A program made the position numbers and the translations under genes. From the NCBI RefSeq assembly GCF_001553455.1, contig NZ_BBOX01000059.1:27953-91952 (forward strand): a stretch of 64,000 bases of DNA, given 5' to 3'. The notes below the pieces were generated by a model that did no database searches, was not told the DNA's origin, and saw only the letters and a list, made by a program, of their open reading frames with translations. Positions 17,252-24,678 of this stretch are shown here, in pieces. Positions within the stretch are counted from its first letter, which is position 1. Each line of letters opens with the position of its first letter. The stretch is from Streptomyces hygroscopicus subsp. hygroscopicus. GTDB lineage: Bacteria; Actinomycetota; Actinomycetes; Streptomycetales; Streptomycetaceae.

Positions 17252-18202
17252 GTGCGCTACGACCTGGACGACCTGCGGCTCTTTCTCCACATCGTCACGG
17301 AGGGGTCGATCACGGCGGGCGCCCATCGCATGCACCTGAGCCTGCCCTCGGCCAGCGCCAGAGTGCGCTCGCTGGAACACCACGCCGGTGTGGCCCTGCT
17401 GATCCGCGGCCGGCGGGGCGTGCGGCCCACGCCGGCGGGGACGACCCTGGCCCGCCACGCACGCGACGTCCTCGCCCGGACCGCGCGGCTCGAAAGCGCC
17501 GTCGCGAGCTACACCCGGCCCCCGACCGCTCCGCTGACCCTGCTGGGCGGCGGCTCCGCGATGCACCGGCTCGTGCCGCAGGCCCTGATCTCATTCCTCC
17601 GCGCCCACCCGGACACCGATGTCACCGTCTCCGAGAGCCGCACCCCGCGGACGGTGCGGATGCTCGCCGACGGGGAAGCGGACCTGGGGGTCGTTCTCGA
17701 TGACGAGGCCGGCGACTGCGGCCTGCGCACGGAACCCCTCGGCGACGACTCCCTCGTCGTGATCGGCCAGGCCGGAGGGGTCCTCGCCGGACGGACCGCG
17801 CTGACCTACAGCGAGGCCGCCGAACACCCCCTCGTCGGGCTCGACGCCGACTCCTCGCTGCGGCGCTGGATCGAGAAGCACCTGGGGCCGCACGCCCCGG
17901 TGGTGCGCCACCGCACCACCGTCGCCAACCTGAACGTCCTTGTCTCCCTCGCCGCCGCCGGCGTCGGGCTGGCCGTCGTACCGCGCCGCGCCATCGGCCC
18001 CCACCAGCCCCTCGACGTGTGCGAACTGCGGGAACCCTGGGCGCGCCGCCACCATCTGCTGGCCTGGGGCGTCAAGGACCGCGCCGCGTCGACGGCGACC
18101 ATGGCGCTCGCCGAACACCTGCGCCACGCGGCCCTGGCCGAGCCTTCCTTCCGCGGCGCACACGCAGACTCCGGCGGACGGCAGCCCTTCCACGACGGCT
18201 GA
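17252..18202 (+). CDS. LysR-family transcriptional regulator
   Basis: The 316-residue protein has the LysR winged HTH at residues 1-62 (DDLRLFLHIVTEGSITAGAH, LPSASARVRSLEHHAGVALL) and a substrate-binding domain from about residue 90 (LTLLGGGSAMHRLVP, VLDDEAGDCGL, LVSLAAAGVGLAVVPRRAI). It starts at GTG a few bases after the palindrome at 17223-17245. Its natural target is the divergent TauE-like exporter gene, with an anion or its precursor as a likely effector (inference from position). Confidence 0.9.
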   Translation: MRYDLDDLRLFLHIVTEGSITAGAHRMHLSLPSASARVRSLEHHAGVALLIRGRRGVRPTPAGTTLARHARDVLARTARLESAVASYTRPPTAPLTLLGGGSAMHRLVPQALISFLRAHPDTDVTVSESRTPRTVRMLADGEADLGVVLDDEAGDCGLRTEPLGDDSLVVIGQAGGVLAGRTALTYSEAAEHPLVGLDADSSLRRWIEKHLGPHAPVVRHRTTVANLNVLVSLAAAGVGLAVVPRRAIGPHQPLDVCELREPWARRHHLLAWGVKDRAASTATMALAEHLRHAALAEPSFRGAHADSGGRQPFHDG

Positions 18203-18311
18203 CCGAAACACCGCAAATTCTTTCCGATGATTGCGGACAGGGATTGTAGGCCCCGATCGGGACTGGTTGAGTCGGGTCGTCCGAGCGAGCCGAGAACGGG
18301 AGAGCCGCCTC

Positions 18312-19058
18312 ATGCGTCCGTTGCCTCAGCCGTCAGCCGATGCCGCCGACCAGCCGCTCGGCGGCATCGGGCGGCTGTTGCTGTGCCGGCTGGCCCACGC
18401 TCAGGCCCAGGGGCGGGTGCCGTCCGTGGCGGGCTGTGCCCTCATCGACGGCCGGACGGCCTGGACCGGGGTGCGCGGCCACGCACGGGGCGTGCCGCCG
18501 ACCCTGGACACGCAGTACCGGATCGGGTCCCTGACGAAGTCCTTCACGGCAGTGCTCGTGATGCGGTTGCGTGACCGGGGCGAACTGAGGACGGACGAGC
18601 CGCTCGAGACGTACCTGCCGGGCACGGTGGCCGGTGACCGCACCGTGCGGCAACTCCTCGCCCATACGGCGGGGTTGGCAGCCATGACACCCGGCTGCGA
18701 CTGGCCGTACATGGGACCGGGGTCGGCCCACCCGCTGCCGTCCGCCGCGGGGGTGCTGTGCCGGGCGGGGGAGCGGTTCCAGTACTCGAACATCGGATAC
18801 GCGCTGCTGGGCGCGGTGGTCGAGCGGGTGCGCCAGGAGCCCTGGGAGGACGTGCTCGCCAGGGAGGTGCTCGCGCCACTGGGGCTACGGGGCACCGGCA
18901 CGCCACCCGCGATCCCGGGCCGGCTCCGGCGGAGGTCCCGCCGCCGCCCGGGGCGGCGGCGGGCTGAGCCGGGCGGTCCCGGCGAAGTGGCCGGCCAGTT
19001 TCCAGGCGCCGGTGACGATCCCGTCGACGGGCGCGATGTCGAGCAGGGTGGGCAGTGA
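18312..19058 (+). pseudogene. Serine hydrolase (beta-lactamase family), 3' half lost at the cluster border
   Basis: From ATG at 18312 (GGGAGAG upstream) the frame gives a good beta-lactamase/D-Ala-D-Ala-carboxypeptidase-like start: YRIGSLTKSFTAVLVMRL with the SxxK motif SLTK, LLAHTAGL, and YSNIGYALLGAVVE with the YxN motif. Family sequence stops at about LAPLGLRGTG (near 18900). The remaining 50 codons are Arg/Gly-rich nonsense that lie opposite the 3' end of the minus-strand reductase gene. A full protein needs another 150-250 residues with the HxG motif, which is absent. The gene appears to have been cut by arrival or rearrangement of the biosynthetic cluster. Confidence 0.75.
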
Positions 19059-19880
19059 GGTACTGGTCAGACAGGCGTTCTCCGGTCTGGAGGCGTAGCG
19101 GGTCAGGGCTTTGGGCACCGGGACCACCAGCTGCCGGGGGACACCCAGCGCGTCGGCGATCGCCATCGCCCACTCCGCCCGGGTGACCCGGTCCGGGCCA
19201 CCGAGGTGGAGGACCGGGGGCAGCGGCGCGTGGGCGGCCAGGACGGCGGCCGTGACCCGGGCGACGTCGCCGACGGTGACCGGGGTCGTCCAGTGGTCGC
19301 GGGGCGCGTGCACCGGCTCGCCGCGCAGCAACTGGTAGGCGCAGGCCGCGAAGAAGTTGAGCCACTTTCCCGCGTCCGACGGTTCATGGCCGTAGACGAG
19401 GCTCACGCGCAGCGCCACCGCGTCCCGCGCGGTGTCCAGCAGGATCCGTTCGGCGCGGCGCTTGGCGCGGCCGTAGGCGTTCGCGGGGCGGACGGGCGCG
19501 GACTCGGCGCTGTGCGCGGCGGTGCCGTCGAAGACGTTGTCCGTGGAGATGAGCACGATGCGCGCGTCCGGCGCGAGCGACGCCACGTTCTCGGCGACCG
19601 CCGCGTGGACCCGCTCCGCCTCGGCCGGGTGCGCCTCGCACCAGGTGACGTCGGACGGGCCGTGCACCAGGACGACGCTGTCCGGGCGCAACGGGATCAG
19701 GAGCCGGCCGCACGCCTCCGGGTCGGTGGCGTCCAGCGCGGACCAGCGGGCCCCGTACGCCGCGGGCGGCGTGGCCGGCCGACCGCGCGAGGCCAGGGTG
19801 ACCCGGTCGCCGCGAGCGGCCAGACGGCGGGCGATGCCGGTGCCGACGAAGCCGCTGCCGATCACCAGGGTGCCGCTCAT
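18885..19880 (-). CDS. RmlD-like NAD(P)-dependent reductase, last gene of the cyclitol operon
   Basis: The 331-residue protein is an extended short-chain dehydrogenase of the dTDP-4-dehydrorhamnose reductase type: TLVIGSGFVGTGIARRLAAR is the nucleotide-binding start, VLISTDNVFDG and NAYGRAKRRAE supply the Ser/Tyr-x3-Lys catalytic set, and WTTPVTVGDVA and LHLGGPDRVTRAEWA are RmlD-like. Family sequence ends near residue 300; the last 30 residues (Pro/Ala-rich) run antisense into a broken hydrolase and were probably gained at the junction. Its ATG overlaps the ROK kinase stop (ATGA). The known acarbose pathway needs an oxidoreductase to reach valienol 7-phosphate, and this is the only reductase in the operon, so it is a candidate for that role (inference). 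Confidence 0.8.
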   Translation of the reverse strand: MSGTLVIGSGFVGTGIARRLAARGDRVTLASRGRPATPPAAYGARWSALDATDPEACGRLLIPLRPDSVVLVHGPSDVTWCEAHPAEAERVHAAVAENVASLAPDARIVLISTDNVFDGTAAHSAESAPVRPANAYGRAKRRAERILLDTARDAVALRVSLVYGHEPSDAGKWLNFFAACAYQLLRGEPVHAPRDHWTTPVTVGDVARVTAAVLAAHAPLPPVLHLGGPDRVTRAEWAMAIADALGVPRQLVVPVPKALTRYASRPENACLTSTSLPTLLDIAPVDGIVTGAWKLAGHFAGTARLSPPPPRAAAGPPPEPARDRGWRAGAP

Positions 19881-20926
19881 CGGACCCCCTGCCCGGCCGG
19901 AAGGGGGATGCGCGTGCTGAGCAGACTCCCCATGCCGAGCAGGCCGTGGTCGTCGTCCGCGGCACCGAGCGAGACCATCGCGTCGACGGCGCCCGGGTCC
20001 AGTCCGAAGCAGCCCAGCCGCGTCAACTCCGCCACCAGCAGTCGCCGGTAGGGTTGCCCGACGGCCAGCGCGAAGCCGCCCATCAGGATGTAGCGGCAGA
20101 TCCCGATCGAGGAGAAGACGGACGTGATCGCCTGGGCCAGCGGGGTGAGAGTGGTCCGCAGTACGGCCGTGGCGAAGACGTCTCCCGCCCGCACGGCCGC
20201 GGCGATCGCCCGGTTGTCGATGGCTTCGGGGTGGCCGTCGGCGAACGTCGACAGAAGTGAGGCGGCGAACGCGTTCCGCTCGGCCGCCGCGGCCCGGCGG
20301 GCGGCGGCCAGCACCCCGCGGCCGGAGGCGACCGCCCCCAGATGGCCGCGGCCCCCGCAGTCGCACAGCGGCGCGTCGGGGGAGGTGTCACACGTCCAGT
20401 GCCCCAGTTCACCGCCGTGTCCGTCGGCGTCGAGCAGGACCTCGCCGCCCCGGAAGACCTTGTTGCCGATGCCGGAGCTGACGGTGATGAGGCAGAACGG
20501 CTGGTCCTCGACGGCCGCGTAACGCCAGGCGGCGGCCGTCAGATCGTTGACGACGACGACCGGGGTGCCCAGGCGTTCGGTGAGCAGCCCGCCGAGCGGC
20601 AGCGGTTCGCCCCGCCCGCCCCACACCGTGGGCGCGGCCGTGACCAGGCCACCGGCGGTGATCGGCCCGGCGAAGGCGACACCGACGGCGCGCGGCAGGC
20701 CACCGCCCCCGCCGTCGACGTGTGCCTCGACCTCGCGCACGAGCTGTTCGACGACGCGTCGCTGCAGCACCGGCACCGGAGCGTCCGGGTCGCGGGCCAG
20801 GCCCTCCACCGGTCTGCGGCGCACCCGGCGCAGCGCACCCGTCGCCGGGTCGTAGTCCGCGATGCGCACGGTGGTGCCGCCCACGTCCAGCACGGTGAAC
20901 GGGGCCTTGGGAGCCTTGTCGGTCAC
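19877..20926 (-). CDS. acbM: ROK-family sugar/cyclitol kinase, AcbM-like
   Basis: The 349-residue protein is a ROK kinase: the phosphate-1 motif VLDVGGTTVRIADYDP at the start, VGVAFAGPITAGGLV, VVVNDLTAAAW, TVSSGIGNKVF and GGELGHWTC in order. The zinc motif is modified (CDCGGRGHLG, with His where the family has Cys). AcbM of Actinoplanes is the ROK kinase that phosphorylates 2-epi-5-epi-valiolone at O-7, and position two genes from acbC supports the same role here. GTG start overlaps the cupin stop (GTGA), and its own stop overlaps the reductase start. Assigned by family and context. Confidence 0.8.
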   Translation of the reverse strand: MTDKAPKAPFTVLDVGGTTVRIADYDPATGALRRVRRRPVEGLARDPDAPVPVLQRRVVEQLVREVEAHVDGGGGGLPRAVGVAFAGPITAGGLVTAAPTVWGGRGEPLPLGGLLTERLGTPVVVVNDLTAAAWRYAAVEDQPFCLITVSSGIGNKVFRGGEVLLDADGHGGELGHWTCDTSPDAPLCDCGGRGHLGAVASGRGVLAAARRAAAAERNAFAASLLSTFADGHPEAIDNRAIAAAVRAGDVFATAVLRTTLTPLAQAITSVFSSIGICRYILMGGFALAVGQPYRRLLVAELTRLGCFGLDPGAVDAMVSLGAADDDHGLLGMGSLLSTRIPLPAGQGVR

Positions 20927-21330
20927 GTGTCCGCCTCCTCGGGCATCCCGGGTGCCGGTGACCGTACCGACTCCTCGAAGACGAGCAGCCGCAGCTCCCC
21001 CTCCCCGTCGTTGACCAGGCCGTGCTCGCCGAACGGGCGGTTGACGATCACATCGCCCGCACCGACCCGGAACCGCTCGCCCTCCAGGAACATCAGCCCG
21101 CTGCCGTCGAGCACGATGTACGTCTCCCGGTCCGCGCCGTGCCGGTGCCGGCCGATCGAGGTGCCGGGCGGCAGCACGGCCAGGTCGACGAACTCCGCTC
21201 CCCGCCCGCCGGGCCGGCGGGCGAAGGCCCGGTGCGCCAGGATCGTGCCGAGGCCGCCGTGGTCGTGTTCCTTGGGCGCGAGCAGCTCGCGCAGATTGCG
21301 CACCGCCGCGTGCCGTCTCGCCTCAGACAT
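20923..21330 (-). CDS. Single-domain cupin, candidate cyclitol epimerase
   Basis: The ATG at 21330 overlaps the acbC stop (ATGTCTGA), giving 135 residues. Cupin motif 1 is complete (GRHRHGADRETYIVLDG, HxH and Glu metal ligands) and motif 2 is GDVIVNRPFGEHGLVN with its His. Such small metal cupins include sugar and keto-acid isomerases, dioxygenases and sensors. It is locked between acbC and acbM homologues by overlapping codons, so a pathway role is nearly certain. The pathway needs a C-2 epimerisation after the synthase and kinase (AcbO in Actinoplanes) and no other epimerase is visible here, so I propose that role; this is inference and not family knowledge. Confidence 0.8.
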   Translation of the reverse strand: MSEARRHAAVRNLRELLAPKEHDHGGLGTILAHRAFARRPGGRGAEFVDLAVLPPGTSIGRHRHGADRETYIVLDGSGLMFLEGERFRVGAGDVIVNRPFGEHGLVNDGEGELRLLVFEESVRSPAPGMPEEADT

Positions 21331-22504
21331 CGTGCCGCTCTCCGTCCCGCGCGAGCGCGTCCAGGGCCGCACGCAGCAACGGCTCGGGTACGTCCGCGAG
21401 CTCGTCCACGAAGGCCGCCTTGCCCGGTGCCGTCGGCACGACCAGGTGCAGTCTGCGCCCGCGCCGCTCCCAGGAGGCCCGCAGTGCGTGGCTCATCAGC
21501 TCCGGGGTGCAGGTACGGGCGTCGTGCACGGGCAGGCCGATGCGGCGCAGCAGACGCACGATCCGCTCGCAGGTGTCCGTGTCGGTCAGGCCGAGCAGCC
21601 GGGCGATGTGCGCCGAGAGGGCCATGTCGACGGCGACCGCCTCACCGTGTTCGAGGCGATGGTCCCCGGCCGTCTCGATCACCGGGCTGAACGTGTGCCC
21701 GAAGTCCACCAGCCGGGCCAGCTGGTGTTCGCGCAGGTTGGGGCAGAGCTCCTCCATCATCAGACGCATCGACGTCCGCAGCACGTACGTCTCCAGCCGG
21801 CCGTCGGCACCGGGCGGGCCGAGGAAGACGTCCGGGTACCGCTCAAGGGTCCGCAGCAGATCCTCGTCCAGGATCACGGCCATCTTCACGATCTCCGCGA
21901 GTCCGCAGCGGATCTCGCGCGGCGGCAGCGTGGCCAGGAACCCGGGGTCGTTGAGGGAGGCGTGGGCGGGGTGGTAGGCGCCGAACATGTTCTTCGTCTC
22001 CAGGGCGTTGACCCCCGTCTTCACCCCGACGCCGACGTCCACCTGTCCCACCAGCGTCGTGTTGATCTTGATGTAGCGGACGCCACGCGCATACATCGAC
22101 GCGGCGAAGCCGACGACGTCCGCCACGATCCCGCCGCCCACCGCGAGCATCACACCGTGCCGGTCGAGCCCGGCGGCCTTGGCGGTGGCACAGACCTGTT
22201 CGGCGGCGCCGAGCGTCTTGTGGTGTTCGCCGGTGCGGACCGCGTGGACGCTCCAACTGCCCGGATCGGCATGGACGTTGAGATAGGCGCGGAGCCGGTC
22301 GCCGTACAGCCGGTCGACCGTCGGGCTGACGAAGGCGACGACCCTGCGACCCGCCAGCGCACGCGCGAGGAGCGGATTGTCCTGGTCGAAAACGCCCCGG
22401 ACGAGGTCCACTCGGTAGGCGGTGCCGTCGGGTGCCAGCAGGCCGAAGCCGGTGGCATCCTCGCGCACACCCGGCTCGACCGGGGCAAGAACCTGGCCTG
22501 ACAT
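21323..22504 (-). CDS. acbC: 2-epi-5-epi-valiolone synthase (sugar phosphate cyclase)
   Basis: The 393-residue protein is a sugar phosphate cyclase related to dehydroquinate synthase. It would turn sedoheptulose 7-phosphate into 2-epi-5-epi-valiolone, the first committed step to valienol/valienamine units. Diagnostic stretches are LAVGGGIVADVVGFAASMYA, TTLVGQVDVGVGVKTGVNAL and NMFGAYHPAHASL, plus the zinc site region DFGHTFSPVIE and EHGEAVAVDMALS. The lysine- and DFGHTFSP-containing signature differs from true dehydroquinate synthases and fits the valiolone synthase branch (AcbC/GacC, ValA). GAGGAGAG lies before the ATG; the gene starts 12 bases after the amylomaltase stop. Confidence 0.93.
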   Translation of the reverse strand: MSGQVLAPVEPGVREDATGFGLLAPDGTAYRVDLVRGVFDQDNPLLARALAGRRVVAFVSPTVDRLYGDRLRAYLNVHADPGSWSVHAVRTGEHHKTLGAAEQVCATAKAAGLDRHGVMLAVGGGIVADVVGFAASMYARGVRYIKINTTLVGQVDVGVGVKTGVNALETKNMFGAYHPAHASLNDPGFLATLPPREIRCGLAEIVKMAVILDEDLLRTLERYPDVFLGPPGADGRLETYVLRTSMRLMMEELCPNLREHQLARLVDFGHTFSPVIETAGDHRLEHGEAVAVDMALSAHIARLLGLTDTDTCERIVRLLRRIGLPVHDARTCTPELMSHALRASWERRGRRLHLVVPTAPGKAAFVDELADVPEPLLRAALDALARDGERHDV

Positions 22505-22516
22505 CTCTCTCCTCGC

Positions 22517-24655
22517 TCAGTGAACTCGTGAACCGCGGGAACTGCGGGAGCTGGGGGAACTGCGGGAACTGGGAGACCTGGGAGAACTGCGGGAATGCGG
22601 GAACAACTGGATGACCCGCCGCACGAGCGGATGCTCCGGCAGCTCCTCCAGGGCCACCGGACGTCCGGTGGCGTCGGCCAGCGGAAGCCGCCAGTTGGGG
22701 TGCACCGTGGACGTGCCGGGCAGGTTCTGCGGTCTGAGGTCGCCGGTGGTGTCCGGCAGCCACACGCCCAGCATCCTGGCCGGAGTGCGCAACAGCAGCG
22801 CGTGGAGGGCGAGGAGCGCGGCGTCCGGATCGGCCTCGCCGTCACCGGCCGGCAGCAGGCCGAGCCGGGCCAGCTCGGCGAGCCATCCGTCACGCTCCGC
22901 GGCGGCCTCGGCCTTCTCCTCCGCCTCCGGCCGGGTCAGCAGGCCCAGCCTTGCCCGCAGCGCGACGTGCTCGCCGCTCAGCCACGCGGCCGTGGTCGGC
23001 AGGTCGTGCGTGGTGAGGGTGGCCAGGCAGTCCGTACGCCACTGCTCGGGAGGCAGCGGCCCGTGACGGCCCTCCGACCCGCCGATGTACTCGAAGCGCT
23101 GCACGGACGTGCCCAGCACGCCGCGCTCCGCCAGACGCCCGCGCACCCCTGCCTCCACGGTGCCCAGGTCCTCGCCGATGACGGTGGCGCCGGCCCGATG
23201 GGCCTCCAGCATGAGGACGCCCAGGAGCGCGTCGGCGTCGTAGCGTACGTAGGTGCCCTCGCCCGGCGGGCGCCCTTGCGGTACCCACCACAGCCGGAAC
23301 AGGCCCATCACGTGGTCGACACGGAGCGCGCCCGCGTGCCGCAGCCCGGCGCGCAGCAGTCCCGCCAGAGGGCGGTAGGCGGCGGACGCGAGCGCGTCGG
23401 GCCGCCACGGCGGCTGCCCCCAGTCCTGGCCGCGCGGGTTGAAATCGTCCGGTGGCGCGCCCACGCTCATGCCCGCCGCCAGGAACCGCTGGTACGCCCA
23501 GGCGTCCGCGCCGTGCGGAGAGACCCCGACCGCGAGATCGTGGACGAGCCCGATCGGCATGCCCGCGGCCACGGCCCGGTGCTGTGCGCCGGCGAGCTGC
23601 TCGTCGGTGAGCCAGGCGAGCCACTGGTGGAAGGCGACGGCGTCCGCCAGTTCGGAGCGGGCGCGGGCGACCGCCGCCGAGCGCGGATCGCGCAGCCCGG
23701 CCGGCCAGGTCTGCCAGGTGCCGCCGTGCACCTCGGCCAAGGCGCACCAGGTGGCGAAGTCGGTCAGCTCACGGCCCTCGCGCTCGAGATACGCGGCGAA
23801 GGACGCGGCCCGGCCCGGGGTGAGCGGCACCGCCTGGTGGACGCGGCGCAGCGCCGACAGTTTCAGGGCGCGTACCGCCTCCCGGTCGATCAGCGAACCG
23901 CCGCGCAGAACCTCGTCGTTGAGCGCTCGGGCCCGTGCCGCGCAGGCGTCGGCCATGTGCCGCGCGGCGCCGTCCAGATACGCGTACTCGGGGACCGCCT
24001 CCACGCGCAGGTGGAGCGGGTCGGGGAAGCGGCGCGAGCTGGGCCGGTAGGGCGACGGATCGGTGAGCGGGCCCGGCTCGGCGGCGTGCAGCGGGCCCAG
24101 CTGGACGAAACCCGCGCCCGCTTCCCGCGCCGACCACTCGGCGAGGTCCGCGAGGTCACCCAGATCACCCATGCCCCAGGAGCGACGCGACAGCACGGAG
24201 TACAGCTGGACGACGAAGCCCCAGTGCCGGCCCTCGGGCGTGCGCAGGCGCTCGGGTGTGACCAGCAGCGGGCAGCTGTCGCCGCGGTCGGCGGTACGGA
24301 CGTGCAGCGTGTGCAGCCCCACCGGCAGCGGATCGAGGAGTGCGGCCGTTCCGGCGCCGTGTTCGAGCTCCACGTGACCGGTGGCGCCGTGGGGCAGGCC
24401 GAGGGCCTCCAGCCGTGGCGTCTTGGGCTGCCGCATCACCACGGACGGCGGCAGCAGCCGCGTGGCCCGCCGGTGTTCGTGCGCGGCGAGCGCCTCGCGC
24501 GCCGCCGCGGGGGTGGCGGCGTCCACCCCGCACGCCGCGAGGACGGCCACCAGTGTGTCCGGTGCGACGTCGACGCGGGCGCCACGGTCCGTGGTGTAGG
24601 ACGTCGCCACGCCGTGGGCGTGGGCGAGCCGGAGCAGAGCGTCGGGCACGGTCAT
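22517..24655 (-). CDS. malQ: 4-alpha-glucanotransferase (amylomaltase), AcbQ-like
   Basis: The 712-residue protein is a GH77 amylomaltase. It shuffles alpha-1,4-glucan segments between malto-oligosaccharides in the cytoplasm and can supply acceptor maltose. Motifs in order: SRRSWGMGDLGDLADLAEW, QLGPLHAAEPGPLTDPSPYRPSSRRF (region), WGQPPW near RPDAL, ALRVDHVMGLFRLWWVPQG with the nucleophile Asp, VIGEDLGTVE with the acid/base Glu, and LTTHDLPTTAAWL. An upstream ATG at 24682 overlaps the preceding stop (ATGA) and would add nine residues; 24655 is chosen for its GGGAGAGG site. The last 28 residues are Ser/Arg/Pro-rich and come from a DNA repeat. In acb clusters the homologue is AcbQ. Confidence 0.9.
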   Translation of the reverse strand: MTVPDALLRLAHAHGVATSYTTDRGARVDVAPDTLVAVLAACGVDAATPAAAREALAAHEHRRATRLLPPSVVMRQPKTPRLEALGLPHGATGHVELEHGAGTAALLDPLPVGLHTLHVRTADRGDSCPLLVTPERLRTPEGRHWGFVVQLYSVLSRRSWGMGDLGDLADLAEWSAREAGAGFVQLGPLHAAEPGPLTDPSPYRPSSRRFPDPLHLRVEAVPEYAYLDGAARHMADACAARARALNDEVLRGGSLIDREAVRALKLSALRRVHQAVPLTPGRAASFAAYLEREGRELTDFATWCALAEVHGGTWQTWPAGLRDPRSAAVARARSELADAVAFHQWLAWLTDEQLAGAQHRAVAAGMPIGLVHDLAVGVSPHGADAWAYQRFLAAGMSVGAPPDDFNPRGQDWGQPPWRPDALASAAYRPLAGLLRAGLRHAGALRVDHVMGLFRLWWVPQGRPPGEGTYVRYDADALLGVLMLEAHRAGATVIGEDLGTVEAGVRGRLAERGVLGTSVQRFEYIGGSEGRHGPLPPEQWRTDCLATLTTHDLPTTAAWLSGEHVALRARLGLLTRPEAEEKAEAAAERDGWLAELARLGLLPAGDGEADPDAALLALHALLLRTPARMLGVWLPDTTGDLRPQNLPGTSTVHPNWRLPLADATGRPVALEELPEHPLVRRVIQLFPHSRSSPRSPSSRSSPSSRSSRGSRVH
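22525..22606 (-). repeat. Degenerate 9-bp tandem repeat coding a Ser/Arg-rich tail
   Basis: About nine imperfect units of the type GGGAACTGC / GGGAGCTGG run through the 3' end of the amylomaltase gene (plus-strand reading). Read on the gene strand they give the repeating Arg-Ser-Ser-Pro tail, which ends at the stop 12 bases before acbC. The repeat is absent from what the GH77 fold needs, so it looks like slippage growth at the gene end. Confidence 0.75.
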
Positions 24656-24678
24656 GGGCGAAAGCCTCTCCCGGGAGG

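Noticed and set aside
21323..22504. Dehydroquinate synthase or validamycin-type cluster
   Set aside because: The cyclase has valiolone-synthase signatures, and the neighbours (AcbV, AcbA, AcbB, amylomaltase and AcbWXY types) fit acarbose-like and not validamycin biosynthesis, which uses a GT20-like pseudoglycosyltransferase and no dTDP-aminosugar.
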